Shown: piece by piece, positions 11,615 through 20,262 of the stretch | Layout of the letters: each line of letters begins with the position of its first letter | Numbering within the stretch: position 1 is the first letter of the stretch | DNA from: Haliea sp964022665 | GTDB taxonomy: Bacteria; Pseudomonadota; Gammaproteobacteria; Pseudomonadales; Halieaceae | NCBI GenBank assembly: GCA_964022665.1 | Contig: CAXIDF010000009.1 | Coordinates: forward strand, 1 to 64,000 | DNA: 64,000 nucleotides | Direction of reading: 5' to 3' | Made by a program: the position numbers and the translations under genes | The notes under the pieces: model-generated | The model's database searches: none | Told to the model about the DNA's origin: nothing | The model's input: only the letters and a program-made list of their open reading frames with translations

Positions 11615-11642
11615 ATTATAGCAGGAAAGACCCCACTGCCAA
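11615..11642 (-). promoter_or_regulatory. Strong sigma70 promoter of the 37-codon gene
   Basis: On the minus strand TTGGCA, a 16 bp spacer ending in TGC, and a perfect TATAAT. It is among the best consensus matches I found in the window. The leader to the ATG would be about 50 nt. Nothing clear stands out in the rest of the 11559-11794 gap, including a promoter for the sulfite reductase gene. Confidence 0.65.
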
Positions 11643-11794
11643 CGCACCGCCGTGCCAAAGTGAGGTGCCCCCCCGCTCGCCGGGGTAATCGCAGCTCGCG
11701 TTCTAAACTTATAAACAATCAGCATAATTCAGCGCGGCGCTTTCTGGTAAGGTAGCGCCTCGCCAGATTTGCCGACAGGTGACAGGACCTTTCG

Positions 11795-13459
11795 ATGTAC
11801 ATTTACGACCAGTACGACCAGCGCATCGTCGACGAACGAGTCGCGCAATTCAGGGACCAGACCCGCCGCTACCTTGCCGGGGAGTTGAGCGACGCAGAGT
11901 TCCTGCCGCTGCGCCTGCAGAACGGGCTCTACGTACAACGGCTGGCGCCCATGCTGCGCATCGCCGTGCCCTACGGCCTGCTGAGTAGCACGCAGGTGCG
12001 CAAACTGGCCCACATCACACGCCACTATGACAAGGGCTACGCGCATGTCAGCACGCGCCAGAACATCCAGCTGAACTGGCCGTTGCTGGAGGAAGTGCCG
12101 GACATTCTCGCCGAACTTGCCAGCGTGCAGATGCACGCCATACAGACCAGCGGCAATTGTATTCGCAATACCACGACCGACCAGTTCGCGGGGGTAGCCG
12201 CGGACGAACGCGAGGATCCGCGCCCCTGGTGTGAAATCATTCGCCAGTGGTCTACCCTGCATCCCGAGTTCGCCTTTCTGCCGCGCAAGTTCAAGATTGC
12301 AGTCTGCGCCAGTGAGGAGGACCGTGCCGCAATTCACGCGCACGATATCGGCGTGGAATTGCTGCCCAATGCTGCGGGCGAGCTGGGTTTCAAGGTGCTC
12401 GTTGGCGGTGGTCTGGGCCGGACACCGGTAATTGGTTCGGTGATCTGCGAGTGGCTCGAGAAGCGTCACCTGCTGACTTATCTCGAGGCCATACTCCGTG
12501 TCTACAACCAGCACGGTCGGCGCGACAACAAGTACAAGGCCCGCATCAAAATTCTGGTCAAGGCAATGGGCATCGACGCGTTTCGCGATGCGGTGGAGGC
12601 CGAGTGGGCCTTGCTCAAAGACGGCCCCAGCACGCTGACCGAAAACGAGATCACCCGTGCCCAGTCGTTTTTCACCAGCCCGCCGTATGCCGCACTGGAT
12701 GGCAGGTCCTCGAAGGACGCTTTAGCGGCACGGGCGGCAACAGACCCGATATTCGGCAACTGGCTGGCACGTAACACCCGCGCACACCGGGTGCCTGGCT
12801 ATCGGGCGGTCACCATCTCCCTCAAGGCAACCGGCATTGCGCCCGGCGATGTTACCGACCGCCAGCTCGAACTGCTGGCCGACCTCGCAGATCGCTACAG
12901 TTTTGGCGAACTGCGCACGACACATCAGCAGAACATGGTGCTTGCTGATGTAGAAGAAGCCGCCTTGTACGAGCTGTGGCAGCACCTGCAGAAAGCGGGC
13001 CTGGCCACGGCCAACATCGGCTACATCACCGACCTCATCTGCTGTCCTGGAGGCGACTATTGCTCTCTGGCAAACGCCAAGTCGATTCCCGTGGCCGAGG
13101 CGATCCAGGCCCGCTTCGAGGATCTCGACTACCTGTATGACCTGGGGCCTGTCGAGCTCAACATCAGCGGTTGCATGAACGCCTGTGGCCATCACCACAT
13201 CGGTCATATCGGCATTCTGGGTGTGGACAAAAAAGGTGCGGAGTTCTATCAGGTGAGCCTCGGAGGCAGTCAGTCCAAGGATGCCGCCATTGGCAAGATT
13301 CTGGGGCCCTCCTTCAGCCAGGAAGCGGTTCCCGATGTGGTGGAGAATCTGCTGGGCACCTTCGTCAGCCTGCGTGAAGGCGAAGAAACCTTCCTGCAAA
13401 CCTACAACCGGGTCGGGATTGAACCCTTCAAGGAGCGCGTTTATGCCAAAGCTGATTAA
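11795..13459 (+). CDS. cysI: Sulfite (or nitrite) reductase hemoprotein
   Basis: Siroheme and [4Fe-4S] enzyme that performs six-electron reduction, most likely of sulfite to sulfide for cysteine and methionine synthesis. It has two ferredoxin-like half-domains and two catalytic domains in 554 residues. The cluster ligands are Cys417-x5-Cys423 and Cys460-x3-Cys464 in the contexts CCPGGDYC and SGCMNACGHHH. STRQNIQ and RTTHQQNM are the siroheme-contact motifs. Pairing with a DUF934 gene is the arrangement called cysI in Pseudomonas. Nitrite as substrate cannot be excluded, but no assimilatory nitrate genes are nearby. Confidence 0.9.
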   Translation: MYIYDQYDQRIVDERVAQFRDQTRRYLAGELSDAEFLPLRLQNGLYVQRLAPMLRIAVPYGLLSSTQVRKLAHITRHYDKGYAHVSTRQNIQLNWPLLEEVPDILAELASVQMHAIQTSGNCIRNTTTDQFAGVAADEREDPRPWCEIIRQWSTLHPEFAFLPRKFKIAVCASEEDRAAIHAHDIGVELLPNAAGELGFKVLVGGGLGRTPVIGSVICEWLEKRHLLTYLEAILRVYNQHGRRDNKYKARIKILVKAMGIDAFRDAVEAEWALLKDGPSTLTENEITRAQSFFTSPPYAALDGRSSKDALAARAATDPIFGNWLARNTRAHRVPGYRAVTISLKATGIAPGDVTDRQLELLADLADRYSFGELRTTHQQNMVLADVEEAALYELWQHLQKAGLATANIGYITDLICCPGGDYCSLANAKSIPVAEAIQARFEDLDYLYDLGPVELNISGCMNACGHHHIGHIGILGVDKKGAEFYQVSLGGSQSKDAAIGKILGPSFSQEAVPDVVENLLGTFVSLREGEETFLQTYNRVGIEPFKERVYAKAD

Positions 13460-13925
13460 GAACGACAGCGTCAGCAGCGATAGCTGGCAGCGCGCCCTGC
13501 CCGACAGCGATCAGCTCGCCCAAGACCATTTCCCAACCCTGGCCCAATGGCAGGCGGCGACAGAAACACTGTCCGCCGTGCAGCTGCAGCCGGGTGACGA
13601 GGTTGCCACGCTTGTGGAGGCGCTGGATACACTAGAACTCATTGCCGTAGATTTTCCGGTGTTTACCGATGGCCGCGGCTTTTCCTACGCGCGTGAGCTG
13701 CGACAGCGTGGCTATCGCGGCGAACTGCGCGCTACCGGCGAGTTCATGCCCGACCAGGTACACTACCTGCGTCGCTGTGGTTTTGACGCCTTCCAGCCCG
13801 CAGACGCTTCTCGTATCGAGGAATACCTGCGCCAGTTGCGCGTGTTCTCGGAACATTATCAGGCGAGCATCGACGAGCCCCTGCCCCTGTTCCGCCGCCG
13901 CGACAGCGAGAGCCAGCCCGCCTAG
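13443..13925 (+). CDS. DUF934 protein, sulfite reductase partner
   Basis: A 160-residue DUF934 protein starting with the ATG at 13443, which overlaps the end of cysI by 17 bp in another frame. Characteristic segments are FPVFTDGRGFSYARELR and RCGFDAFQ. The family is almost always next to this type of CysI and is assumed to help it, perhaps in electron supply or assembly; that role is inferred. It has no signal peptide or metal motif. Its stop overlaps that of the convergent phospholipase D gene. Confidence 0.88.
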   Translation: MPKLIKNDSVSSDSWQRALPDSDQLAQDHFPTLAQWQAATETLSAVQLQPGDEVATLVEALDTLELIAVDFPVFTDGRGFSYARELRQRGYRGELRATGEFMPDQVHYLRRCGFDAFQPADASRIEEYLRQLRVFSEHYQASIDEPLPLFRRRDSESQPA

Positions 13926-15520
13926 AGCATGCTCTCGGGTACCACAAGGGAAAGCGTACCCACGACAAATCGCTGCCACCAGGTGGTGCGAGGTTCCCGT
14001 GCCAGCGGTTCACTCCCTGGCGCTGCCGGATCAAGCCAGCGCAAGTCTCCCTCCCCGTTCAGCGCCACGGCATAGGCGCTGCGGTTGACCACCTGCTCAA
14101 AACCCGCGCGCATCTGCGCCGCCAGATCGTCGTTGTCGATGATGATGCCCATCTCGGTGTTCAGCGCCACGGAGCGCGGATCAAGGTTGAAAGAGCCGAC
14201 GAAAACATGCCGCGCATCCGCGCCCAGGGTCTTGGCATGCAGGCTCGCCGTAGAAGAGCCGGTCCAGCGCTTGTTCCGTTGCAGCTCCCCGGGCTCGGGC
14301 TTGAATTCGTAGAGCTCCACTCCGGCGCGCAGCAAATCCTTGCGATAGCGCATGTAACCGGCGTGCACAAGGCCAACATCGTTGGCGGCCAGGGAATTGG
14401 TAAGGATCCGCACTTCTATGCCGCGCTGTTCGAGGCCGGCGAGGAACTCCACCAGTGTGTCGCCGGGTACGAAGTACGGCGACACGATCAACACTTCGCG
14501 CTCCGCGTTCTGCAGCATGGGCAGCAGTTGCGGTGCAAGATGCGTCTCCGCTGTCACCACCTTTTTGAGGGGTTTGTCGGGATCATCGAAAATCACATGC
14601 GCGCTGCCCCAGGCGAATGTGAGTTGATCCAGCTGCATCTGCCCGAGCCAGCTAGCCCCCTTGATGGCCTTTACATAATCCGATGCGAGCGCCGAGCGGG
14701 CAACGGCCTCGAACTGACTGCGCGCCGCGGACAGGCGCTCCACTGCGACATCGTCAGCGCGCGCGAAGGCCGCCATGGGCACCGCCGCATCGCTGTTCCA
14801 GTACTGGTCGAACATGGAAGACACCGCGTTCACAACGGGGCCCACCGCCAGCACGTCCAGGTCCGAGAACGCCGTGTGCGCGAGGCCGTTGAAATATTCA
14901 TTACCGATGTTGCGCCCGCCCACCACAGTCAGCAGGTTGTCTGCGATCAGTGACTTGTTGTGCATACGGTGGTTCAGGCGGGTGAGATCGGACGCAAAAC
15001 CCAGCCCACGATTGCCGCGATAGGCAAAAGGGTTGTACAGCCGAACCGAGATGTTCGGGTGGGTATCGAACTGGCTGAGGAAGGTGTCCTTGCCGGCAGT
15101 ATCCAGGTCATCCAGCAGCAGCCTGACCCGCACGCCGCGGTCAGCCGCCTGCAGCAGCTCATGGGCCAGCAGCTGCCCACTGGTGTCAGCGTGCCAGATA
15201 TAATACTGCACATCGAGGCTGCGCTCGGCAGCCCGTATAAGCCCTACGCGGGCGACAAAAGCGCGCATGCCCTCGGCCAGTGGCACGAACCCGGAGAGCC
15301 CTGCCGCATCCGCGGGATACCACGGCTCCACCTGCCGCGCCAGGGCCGTGTTTTCCATATCGGTTATGACGTGCGTAACGGGTTTGGCGTAACTGTCAGG
15401 GTTTGGCAGACCCGCACAGGCGGTGACCAGCGTCGCCATGACCAGCAGTGCCACCGACTGCCAGCGGGAGACGCAGCCGCGCGATGGACGAGTTTGCGGC
15501 CAAAACAGGCGGTGGGACAT
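13922..15520 (-). CDS. Phospholipase D family lipoprotein (cardiolipin synthase-like)
   Basis: Predicted periplasmic or outer-membrane lipoprotein of the phospholipase D superfamily. The chosen ATG at 15520, with GGAG upstream, gives a signal peptide with lipobox LVTAC (Cys35). Two HKD motifs are intact: HNKSLIADNLLTVVGGRN and HAKTLGADARHVFVGSFN. The order of phosphatidyltransfer/hydrolase domains resembles the YmdC/ClsC group. A longer frame extends upstream to 15712 but would run into nspC and lose the signal peptide. Whether it makes cardiolipin or hydrolyses phospholipid or nucleic acid cannot be told. Confidence 0.87.
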   Translation of the reverse strand: MSHRLFWPQTRPSRGCVSRWQSVALLVMATLVTACAGLPNPDSYAKPVTHVITDMENTALARQVEPWYPADAAGLSGFVPLAEGMRAFVARVGLIRAAERSLDVQYYIWHADTSGQLLAHELLQAADRGVRVRLLLDDLDTAGKDTFLSQFDTHPNISVRLYNPFAYRGNRGLGFASDLTRLNHRMHNKSLIADNLLTVVGGRNIGNEYFNGLAHTAFSDLDVLAVGPVVNAVSSMFDQYWNSDAAVPMAAFARADDVAVERLSAARSQFEAVARSALASDYVKAIKGASWLGQMQLDQLTFAWGSAHVIFDDPDKPLKKVVTAETHLAPQLLPMLQNAEREVLIVSPYFVPGDTLVEFLAGLEQRGIEVRILTNSLAANDVGLVHAGYMRYRKDLLRAGVELYEFKPEPGELQRNKRWTGSSTASLHAKTLGADARHVFVGSFNLDPRSVALNTEMGIIIDNDDLAAQMRAGFEQVVNRSAYAVALNGEGDLRWLDPAAPGSEPLAREPRTTWWQRFVVGTLSLVVPESML

Positions 15521-15636
15521 CGCAGGGCGCTCCAGAGGGAAACGGGACGTCTCCGATTGTAGCGGCATGCCGGGGCTGTGCAAACGGGGCTTGCGCAAGA
15601 CCACCGCCCATGGGCCTCGAAGTAGCAGACACCAGC

Positions 15637-16812
15637 TCAGGACAGACGCTGCTGGAAATCCTCGTAATCGAACCGCCGCACAATCTCCAGTGCATCTGTC
15701 TCCGAATTCCACAGGGCTATGGCGGGCAGGCGAGTGCCGTTGAAGGTCGAGGTTTTCACCATGGTGTAGTGCGCCATGTCCTTGAATACCACGCGCTGGC
15801 CGACCTGCAAGGGCTGCGGGAAGCTGTAGTCACCGATCACGTCACCGGCAAGACAGGTAAGGCCGCCCAGGCGATAGGTGTGGGGTAATACCCCCGGCGC
15901 ATCCGCATCCATGACCTCGGCGCGATAGGGCATCTCCAGCGTGTCGGGCATGTGGCAGGTCGCCGAGCAATCCAGAATCGCCTGGTCGAGCGCGTTCCAC
16001 GTGAGGTCCAGCACTTCGCTGACCAGTACCCCACTGCCAATCGCCACCGCCTCGCCGGGTTCCAGGTAGACCTGAACCTGGTGGCGCGCCGCAAAGTCGC
16101 GAATGCAGGCAATCAGATCATCCACCTGGTAGTCCGGGCGCGTGATGTGGTGCCCACCCCCAAAGTTGATCCAATCCATGCGCGGCAGCAGGTCGCCAAA
16201 TTTTTCCTCGACCGCCGCCAGCGTGCGGGCCAGTGGCGGGAAGTCGTGTTCACACAGCGTGTGAAAGTGCAACCCACTGATTCCCTCGAGGCTGTCTACA
16301 TCCAGTTGCGAACGCAGGATACCGAGTCGCGAACCTGGCGCACAGGGGTCATAGATGGGTACATCGCCCTCGGAGTGTTCAGGATTGATGCGCAGGCCAA
16401 AGCACAGCTCGGGCCGACGCTGTTGAGCAGCCAGGCACAGCGGCCTGAACCGCCGCCATTGGGCACAGCTGTTGAACACCACGTGATGTGCGATTTCCAG
16501 AATCTGCTGCAGGTCAGCCTCGTGGTAGCCCGCGCCAAAAACATGCACTTCCCCGCCGTAGTGCTCGTGCCCGAGGCGCGCCTCATGCAGGCCACTGGCA
16601 CAGCTGCCACTGAGATAACGCGTAGTCAGAGCGCCCAGGCGCCAGCAGGAAAACGCCTTCAGCGCCGCCAGCACCTTGGCACCGCTGGCATCCGCCACGT
16701 GCCGCAGGATCCGGAGGTTGCGTTCAATGGCCACTTCGTCAACGACATAGCACGGGGACGGGAGCCGCGCGAGATCCAGCTTGCTGAAATCGGTGAACTG
16801 CAGAATCTGCAT
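15637..16812 (-). CDS. nspC: Carboxynorspermidine / carboxyspermidine decarboxylase
   Basis: PLP enzyme of the alanine-racemase fold that decarboxylates carboxyspermidine to spermidine, or carboxynorspermidine to norspermidine. The PLP-binding Lys52 lies in AALKAFSCW. GLHFHTLCEHDF, INFGGGHHITR and YLEPGEAV are family motifs, and CSATCHMPD carries the C-terminal active-site Cys. At 391 residues it matches characterised NspC proteins. It lies 1 bp after the carboxynorspermidine synthase gene and is the last gene of a speA-led operon. Confidence 0.95.
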   Translation of the reverse strand: MQILQFTDFSKLDLARLPSPCYVVDEVAIERNLRILRHVADASGAKVLAALKAFSCWRLGALTTRYLSGSCASGLHEARLGHEHYGGEVHVFGAGYHEADLQQILEIAHHVVFNSCAQWRRFRPLCLAAQQRRPELCFGLRINPEHSEGDVPIYDPCAPGSRLGILRSQLDVDSLEGISGLHFHTLCEHDFPPLARTLAAVEEKFGDLLPRMDWINFGGGHHITRPDYQVDDLIACIRDFAARHQVQVYLEPGEAVAIGSGVLVSEVLDLTWNALDQAILDCSATCHMPDTLEMPYRAEVMDADAPGVLPHTYRLGGLTCLAGDVIGDYSFPQPLQVGQRVVFKDMAHYTMVKTSTFNGTRLPAIALWNSETDALEIVRRFDYEDFQQRLS

Positions 16813-16813
16813 G

Positions 16814-18034
16814 CTACAGGTCCCGGCCTTGCACCACGTCCAGCTGGAAGCCGGGGTCGAGCTCCACCACCTGCCAGGGCAGGCCGTACAGATTCATGTC
16901 GGACATGAAGGGATCCGGGTCACGCTGCTCGACGTTCCAGACACCCGGCTCACGCCAGTGCCCCTCGAGAATCATCTTCGCACCGATGACCGCAGGCACA
17001 CCGGTGGTGTAGGAAATAGCCTGTGACTGCACCTCACGGTAGCAGGCTTCGTGGTCACAGATGTTGTACAGGTACATCACCCGTTCCTTGCCATCCTTGA
17101 CGCCGCGCACGACGCAGCCGATGCAGGTTTTTCCCTTGGTACGAGGCCCCAGGGTGGAGGGGTCCGGCAGCAGGGAGGCCAGAAACTGGATGGGAACAAT
17201 CTGCTGTCCCTGAAACTCGACCGGCTGTATCCCCGTCATGCCGACATTTTCCAGAACTTCCAGGTGCTTCAGGTAGTTCTCCGAGAAGCTCATCCAGAAC
17301 TGGGCCCGTTTCAAGGACGGAAAATGCTTGCTCAGCGACTCCAGCTCTTCGTGGTACATGCGGTAGATGTTGTAGCTGCCCACCGCATCCGGACACTCGA
17401 AGCGCGCCTGCTTGGACATGGCCGGCGTGGTAACAAAACTCCCGTTCTCCCAGTGCCGGCACTCCGCGCTGACCTCGCGGATGTTGATTTCCGGGTTGAA
17501 ATTCGTCGCGAAGGGATAGCCGTGATCGCCGCCGTTGACGTCGATGATGTCGAGCTCATGTATCTCGTCAAAGTAATGTTTGGCGAGATAGGCGGTGAAA
17601 ATGTTGGTAGCACCGGGATCAAAACCGCTGCCCAATATCGCCGTCAAGCCCGCCTCGCGGAAACGATCCTGATAGGCCCACTGCCAGTGATATTCGAACT
17701 TGGCCGTATCCGGCGGCTCGTAGTTTGCGGTGTCGAGGTAGTGCACTCCTGCAGCAAGGCAGGCATCCATGATGCTCAGGTCCTGGTAGGGAAGTGCGAC
17801 ATTGATCACCAGTTCAGGCTGCTCACGCTCCAGGAGCGCGGTGAGTTCAGCGACATTGTCTGCATCCACCTGTGCCGTGCGAATAGGCCGATCTAACTGT
17901 GCGGCAATGGCCTTGCACTTGGCTTCGGTGCGGCTGGCGAGCACGATGTCGGTAAAAACGGTCGGCAGCTGGGCACACTTGTGCGCCACCACGGCGCCGA
18001 CGCCACCCGCTCCAATAATAATGACTCTGGACAT
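16814..18034 (-). CDS. Carboxynorspermidine synthase (saccharopine dehydrogenase family)
   Basis: NADPH-dependent enzyme that joins aspartate semialdehyde to putrescine (or 1,3-diaminopropane), giving carboxyspermidine (or carboxynorspermidine). The N-terminal Rossmann motif IIIGAGGVGAVVAHKC starts at residue 5. ILGSGFDPGATN and DVNGGDHGYPFATNFN are typical of the CASDH branch rather than true saccharopine dehydrogenase, and the adjacent nspC confirms this. The length is 406 residues. Aspartate semialdehyde would come from Asd, encoded at 39-40 kb in this window. Confidence 0.93.
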   Translation of the reverse strand: MSRVIIIGAGGVGAVVAHKCAQLPTVFTDIVLASRTEAKCKAIAAQLDRPIRTAQVDADNVAELTALLEREQPELVINVALPYQDLSIMDACLAAGVHYLDTANYEPPDTAKFEYHWQWAYQDRFREAGLTAILGSGFDPGATNIFTAYLAKHYFDEIHELDIIDVNGGDHGYPFATNFNPEINIREVSAECRHWENGSFVTTPAMSKQARFECPDAVGSYNIYRMYHEELESLSKHFPSLKRAQFWMSFSENYLKHLEVLENVGMTGIQPVEFQGQQIVPIQFLASLLPDPSTLGPRTKGKTCIGCVVRGVKDGKERVMYLYNICDHEACYREVQSQAISYTTGVPAVIGAKMILEGHWREPGVWNVEQRDPDPFMSDMNLYGLPWQVVELDPGFQLDVVQGRDL

Positions 18035-18061
18035 AACCCTGCTCCTGTATAGCTGAGTGGT

Positions 18062-19987
18062 TCAGTGATGCTCGAAATACGTGTAGCCCTGCAGGCTATC
18101 GCGAAAGGCACGCAGGATCTCCTGGCGCTCGGCAACGGAGATACGCCCGCTGCGTACAGCACTCTCCGCCACTTGCCGGAACTGCTCCTGCATGTGCTTC
18201 GGCTCGTACTCCACATAGCTGAGCACATCGGAAATGCTGTCACCGTGAAACTCGCGTGCAAAGTCGAAGCTGCCGTCGGGGTTGATGGTGACATTCACCA
18301 CGTTGGTATCACCAAAGAGGTTGTGCAGGTCACCGAGGGTTTCCTGGTAGGCGCCCACCAGGAACACACCCAATATATAGTCCTCATTTTCACGCAGCGC
18401 GTGCAACGGCAGCGTTTTCGAGGTTCCCGCCGGCAGTGAAAAGTTGTCAATCTTGCCGTCGCAATCACAGGTCAGGTCCGCCAGCATGGCCTGGCGGCTG
18501 GGTAACTCCTGCAGGCGGTGCAAGGGCATGATCGGGAACAGCTGGTCGATCGCCCAGATATCCGGCAGCGATTGAAACAGGCTGAAATTACCGTAGTAAA
18601 TATCGGAGAGGACCTCGCTGAGGTTTTCCAGCTCGGGCGGCACGCGGGCCACACCGGGTAGAATCTGCGCAATACGCTGCAGCACGGCAAGACAGATATC
18701 CTCCGCCATGGCGCGTTCGCGCAGGCTGGCCTGCCCGTGGTTGAACATGTCGCGCACATCATCGCGGTAGAACAGGGCGTCGTTGTAACACTCCTGGAAG
18801 TTGGCCTCCCCCACCACGCGCAGCACTTCCTGAATGTGCTTCAGCGGTTCCACACAGTCATCATCGATAGCCGCCGGCAGATCCATGGGCTCACAGCTGC
18901 GCACGTCGAGCACGTTGAACAGCAACAGCGAGGAATAGGCAACAGTGGCGCGCCCGGACTCGGAAATGATTACCGGGTGGGCAATCTCCAACGGGTCGAA
19001 GGTCTCGCGGATGCTCTCCACGATATTGACGCAATACTCTTCCAGCTGATAATTCATGCTGTGGGTGCTGTTGGTACGGGCGCCCTCGTAGTCCACGGCA
19101 AGACCACCACCGAGGTCCAGATAGCCCATGGCAGCGCCCTCTTCCACCAGCCCGGCATAGTACCGGCACGCTTCGAGCACACCGTTGCGCACGTTGCGGA
19201 TATTGGGAACCTGAGAGCCGAGATGGCAATGCAGCATCTGCAGGCAGTGCAACATGTCGGCGGCGCGCAGTTCATCCACCACTGCAATCAGTGCCGCAGT
19301 CGAGAGGCCAAAAATTGAACGGTCGCCGCTATCCTGGCTCCAATGGCCATCCACCTTGACCGAGCTCTTCATGCGTACGCCAATCAGGGGTTCCACGCCC
19401 AACACCTTGCTGCGCTCGATAATCATGCGCAGCTCACTGAGGGACTCCAGTACGAAAAAGCAGGGATACCCCATGCGACGCGCGTACAGGCCCAGGTCGA
19501 TAAACTCGGAATCCTTGTAGCCGTTGCACACCACAAGGCTCTCAGTGTCGCGCAACTGGCTCAGCGCAATTGTCAGCTCGGCTTTGCTGCCGGCTTCGAA
19601 GCCGTGGTGATAGCGGCTGCCATAGTTGGCGATTTCCTCTATCACGTGACACTGCTGGTTCACCTTGATAGGAAACACACCGCGATAGACGTTGTTATAG
19701 CCACCGCTGCTGATGGCATCGGCAAAGGCCTCGTTGAGCACCTTGATACGGTGGTCCAGCACATTGCGGATACGCAATACGGCGGGCATTTCGAGGCTGC
19801 GAGCGCGCATGCCTGCGACGATATCCATCAGCGAAACCGTTGTTTCGCCCTCGCCGGTGTTGACGGTGACCTGGGCGTCGCCGCTGTCGGCAATGCTGTA
19901 ATAGCCCGCACCCCAGGCGTTGATGCCGTAGAGTTCTGCGCTATCAGCTGCACTCCAATCCTGCGTAGGCTGTGCTGAATCAGTCAT
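18062..19987 (-). CDS. speA: Biosynthetic arginine decarboxylase
   Basis: PLP- and Mg-dependent decarboxylase converting arginine to agmatine, the first step of putrescine synthesis by the agmatine route. The 641-residue protein carries the PLP Lys108 in GVFPIKVNQQ, then LQMLHCHLGSQ, YLDLGGGLAVDYEG and the substrate-binding SESGRATVAYSS. The length fits SpeA (E. coli 658). It is the first gene of the speA-CASDH-nspC cluster. Agmatine-to-putrescine enzymes are not in this window. AAGGACC precedes the ATG. Confidence 0.96.
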   Translation of the reverse strand: MTDSAQPTQDWSAADSAELYGINAWGAGYYSIADSGDAQVTVNTGEGETTVSLMDIVAGMRARSLEMPAVLRIRNVLDHRIKVLNEAFADAISSGGYNNVYRGVFPIKVNQQCHVIEEIANYGSRYHHGFEAGSKAELTIALSQLRDTESLVVCNGYKDSEFIDLGLYARRMGYPCFFVLESLSELRMIIERSKVLGVEPLIGVRMKSSVKVDGHWSQDSGDRSIFGLSTAALIAVVDELRAADMLHCLQMLHCHLGSQVPNIRNVRNGVLEACRYYAGLVEEGAAMGYLDLGGGLAVDYEGARTNSTHSMNYQLEEYCVNIVESIRETFDPLEIAHPVIISESGRATVAYSSLLLFNVLDVRSCEPMDLPAAIDDDCVEPLKHIQEVLRVVGEANFQECYNDALFYRDDVRDMFNHGQASLRERAMAEDICLAVLQRIAQILPGVARVPPELENLSEVLSDIYYGNFSLFQSLPDIWAIDQLFPIMPLHRLQELPSRQAMLADLTCDCDGKIDNFSLPAGTSKTLPLHALRENEDYILGVFLVGAYQETLGDLHNLFGDTNVVNVTINPDGSFDFAREFHGDSISDVLSYVEYEPKHMQEQFRQVAESAVRSGRISVAERQEILRAFRDSLQGYTYFEHH

Positions 19988-20187
19988 GGTCCTTCTGGAC
20001 TCCTGTCAGTGTGCACACAGAGGCGGGAGGACCTCAGGTGCAGCGATTGCTCGTCAACGGCATGGCGTTCAAGGGTCGTTAAAACGGCGCCGATTCTAAG
20101 GCGCTGTAGAGCAAACGCAAGGAGAATTTGGCGCCAGCCTGTGAAGCGACAGCCTAACAGGCAAAGGCAGTGTTTTGGTAGTTTTCA

Positions 20188-20202
20188 ACCTGCCATGCAG
20201 GT
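20188..20202. repeat. Short dyad upstream of the GNAT/C39 gene
   Basis: ACCTGC-CAT-GCAGGT, a perfect 6-bp inverted repeat with a 3-nt centre, just upstream of the candidate promoter. It may be an activator site or chance. The rest of the 19988-20262 gap shows nothing clear. Confidence 0.3.
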
Positions 20203-20206
20203 AGCC

Positions 20207-20236
20207 GTGACAGCTGACGCCGACACACACTATATT
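20207..20236 (+). promoter_or_regulatory. Candidate promoter of the GNAT/C39-QEGLA pair
   Basis: GTGACA, an 18 bp spacer, then TATATT, about 27 bp before the chosen ATG. The match is moderate and was found by eye. Confidence 0.4.
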
Positions 20237-20262
20237 GACGCGTATCGAGGAACCCGTTGATC

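Noticed and set aside
15521..15712. N-terminal extension of the phospholipase D protein to 596 residues
   Set aside because: It would overlap nspC and bury the lipoprotein signal peptide that begins at 15520.
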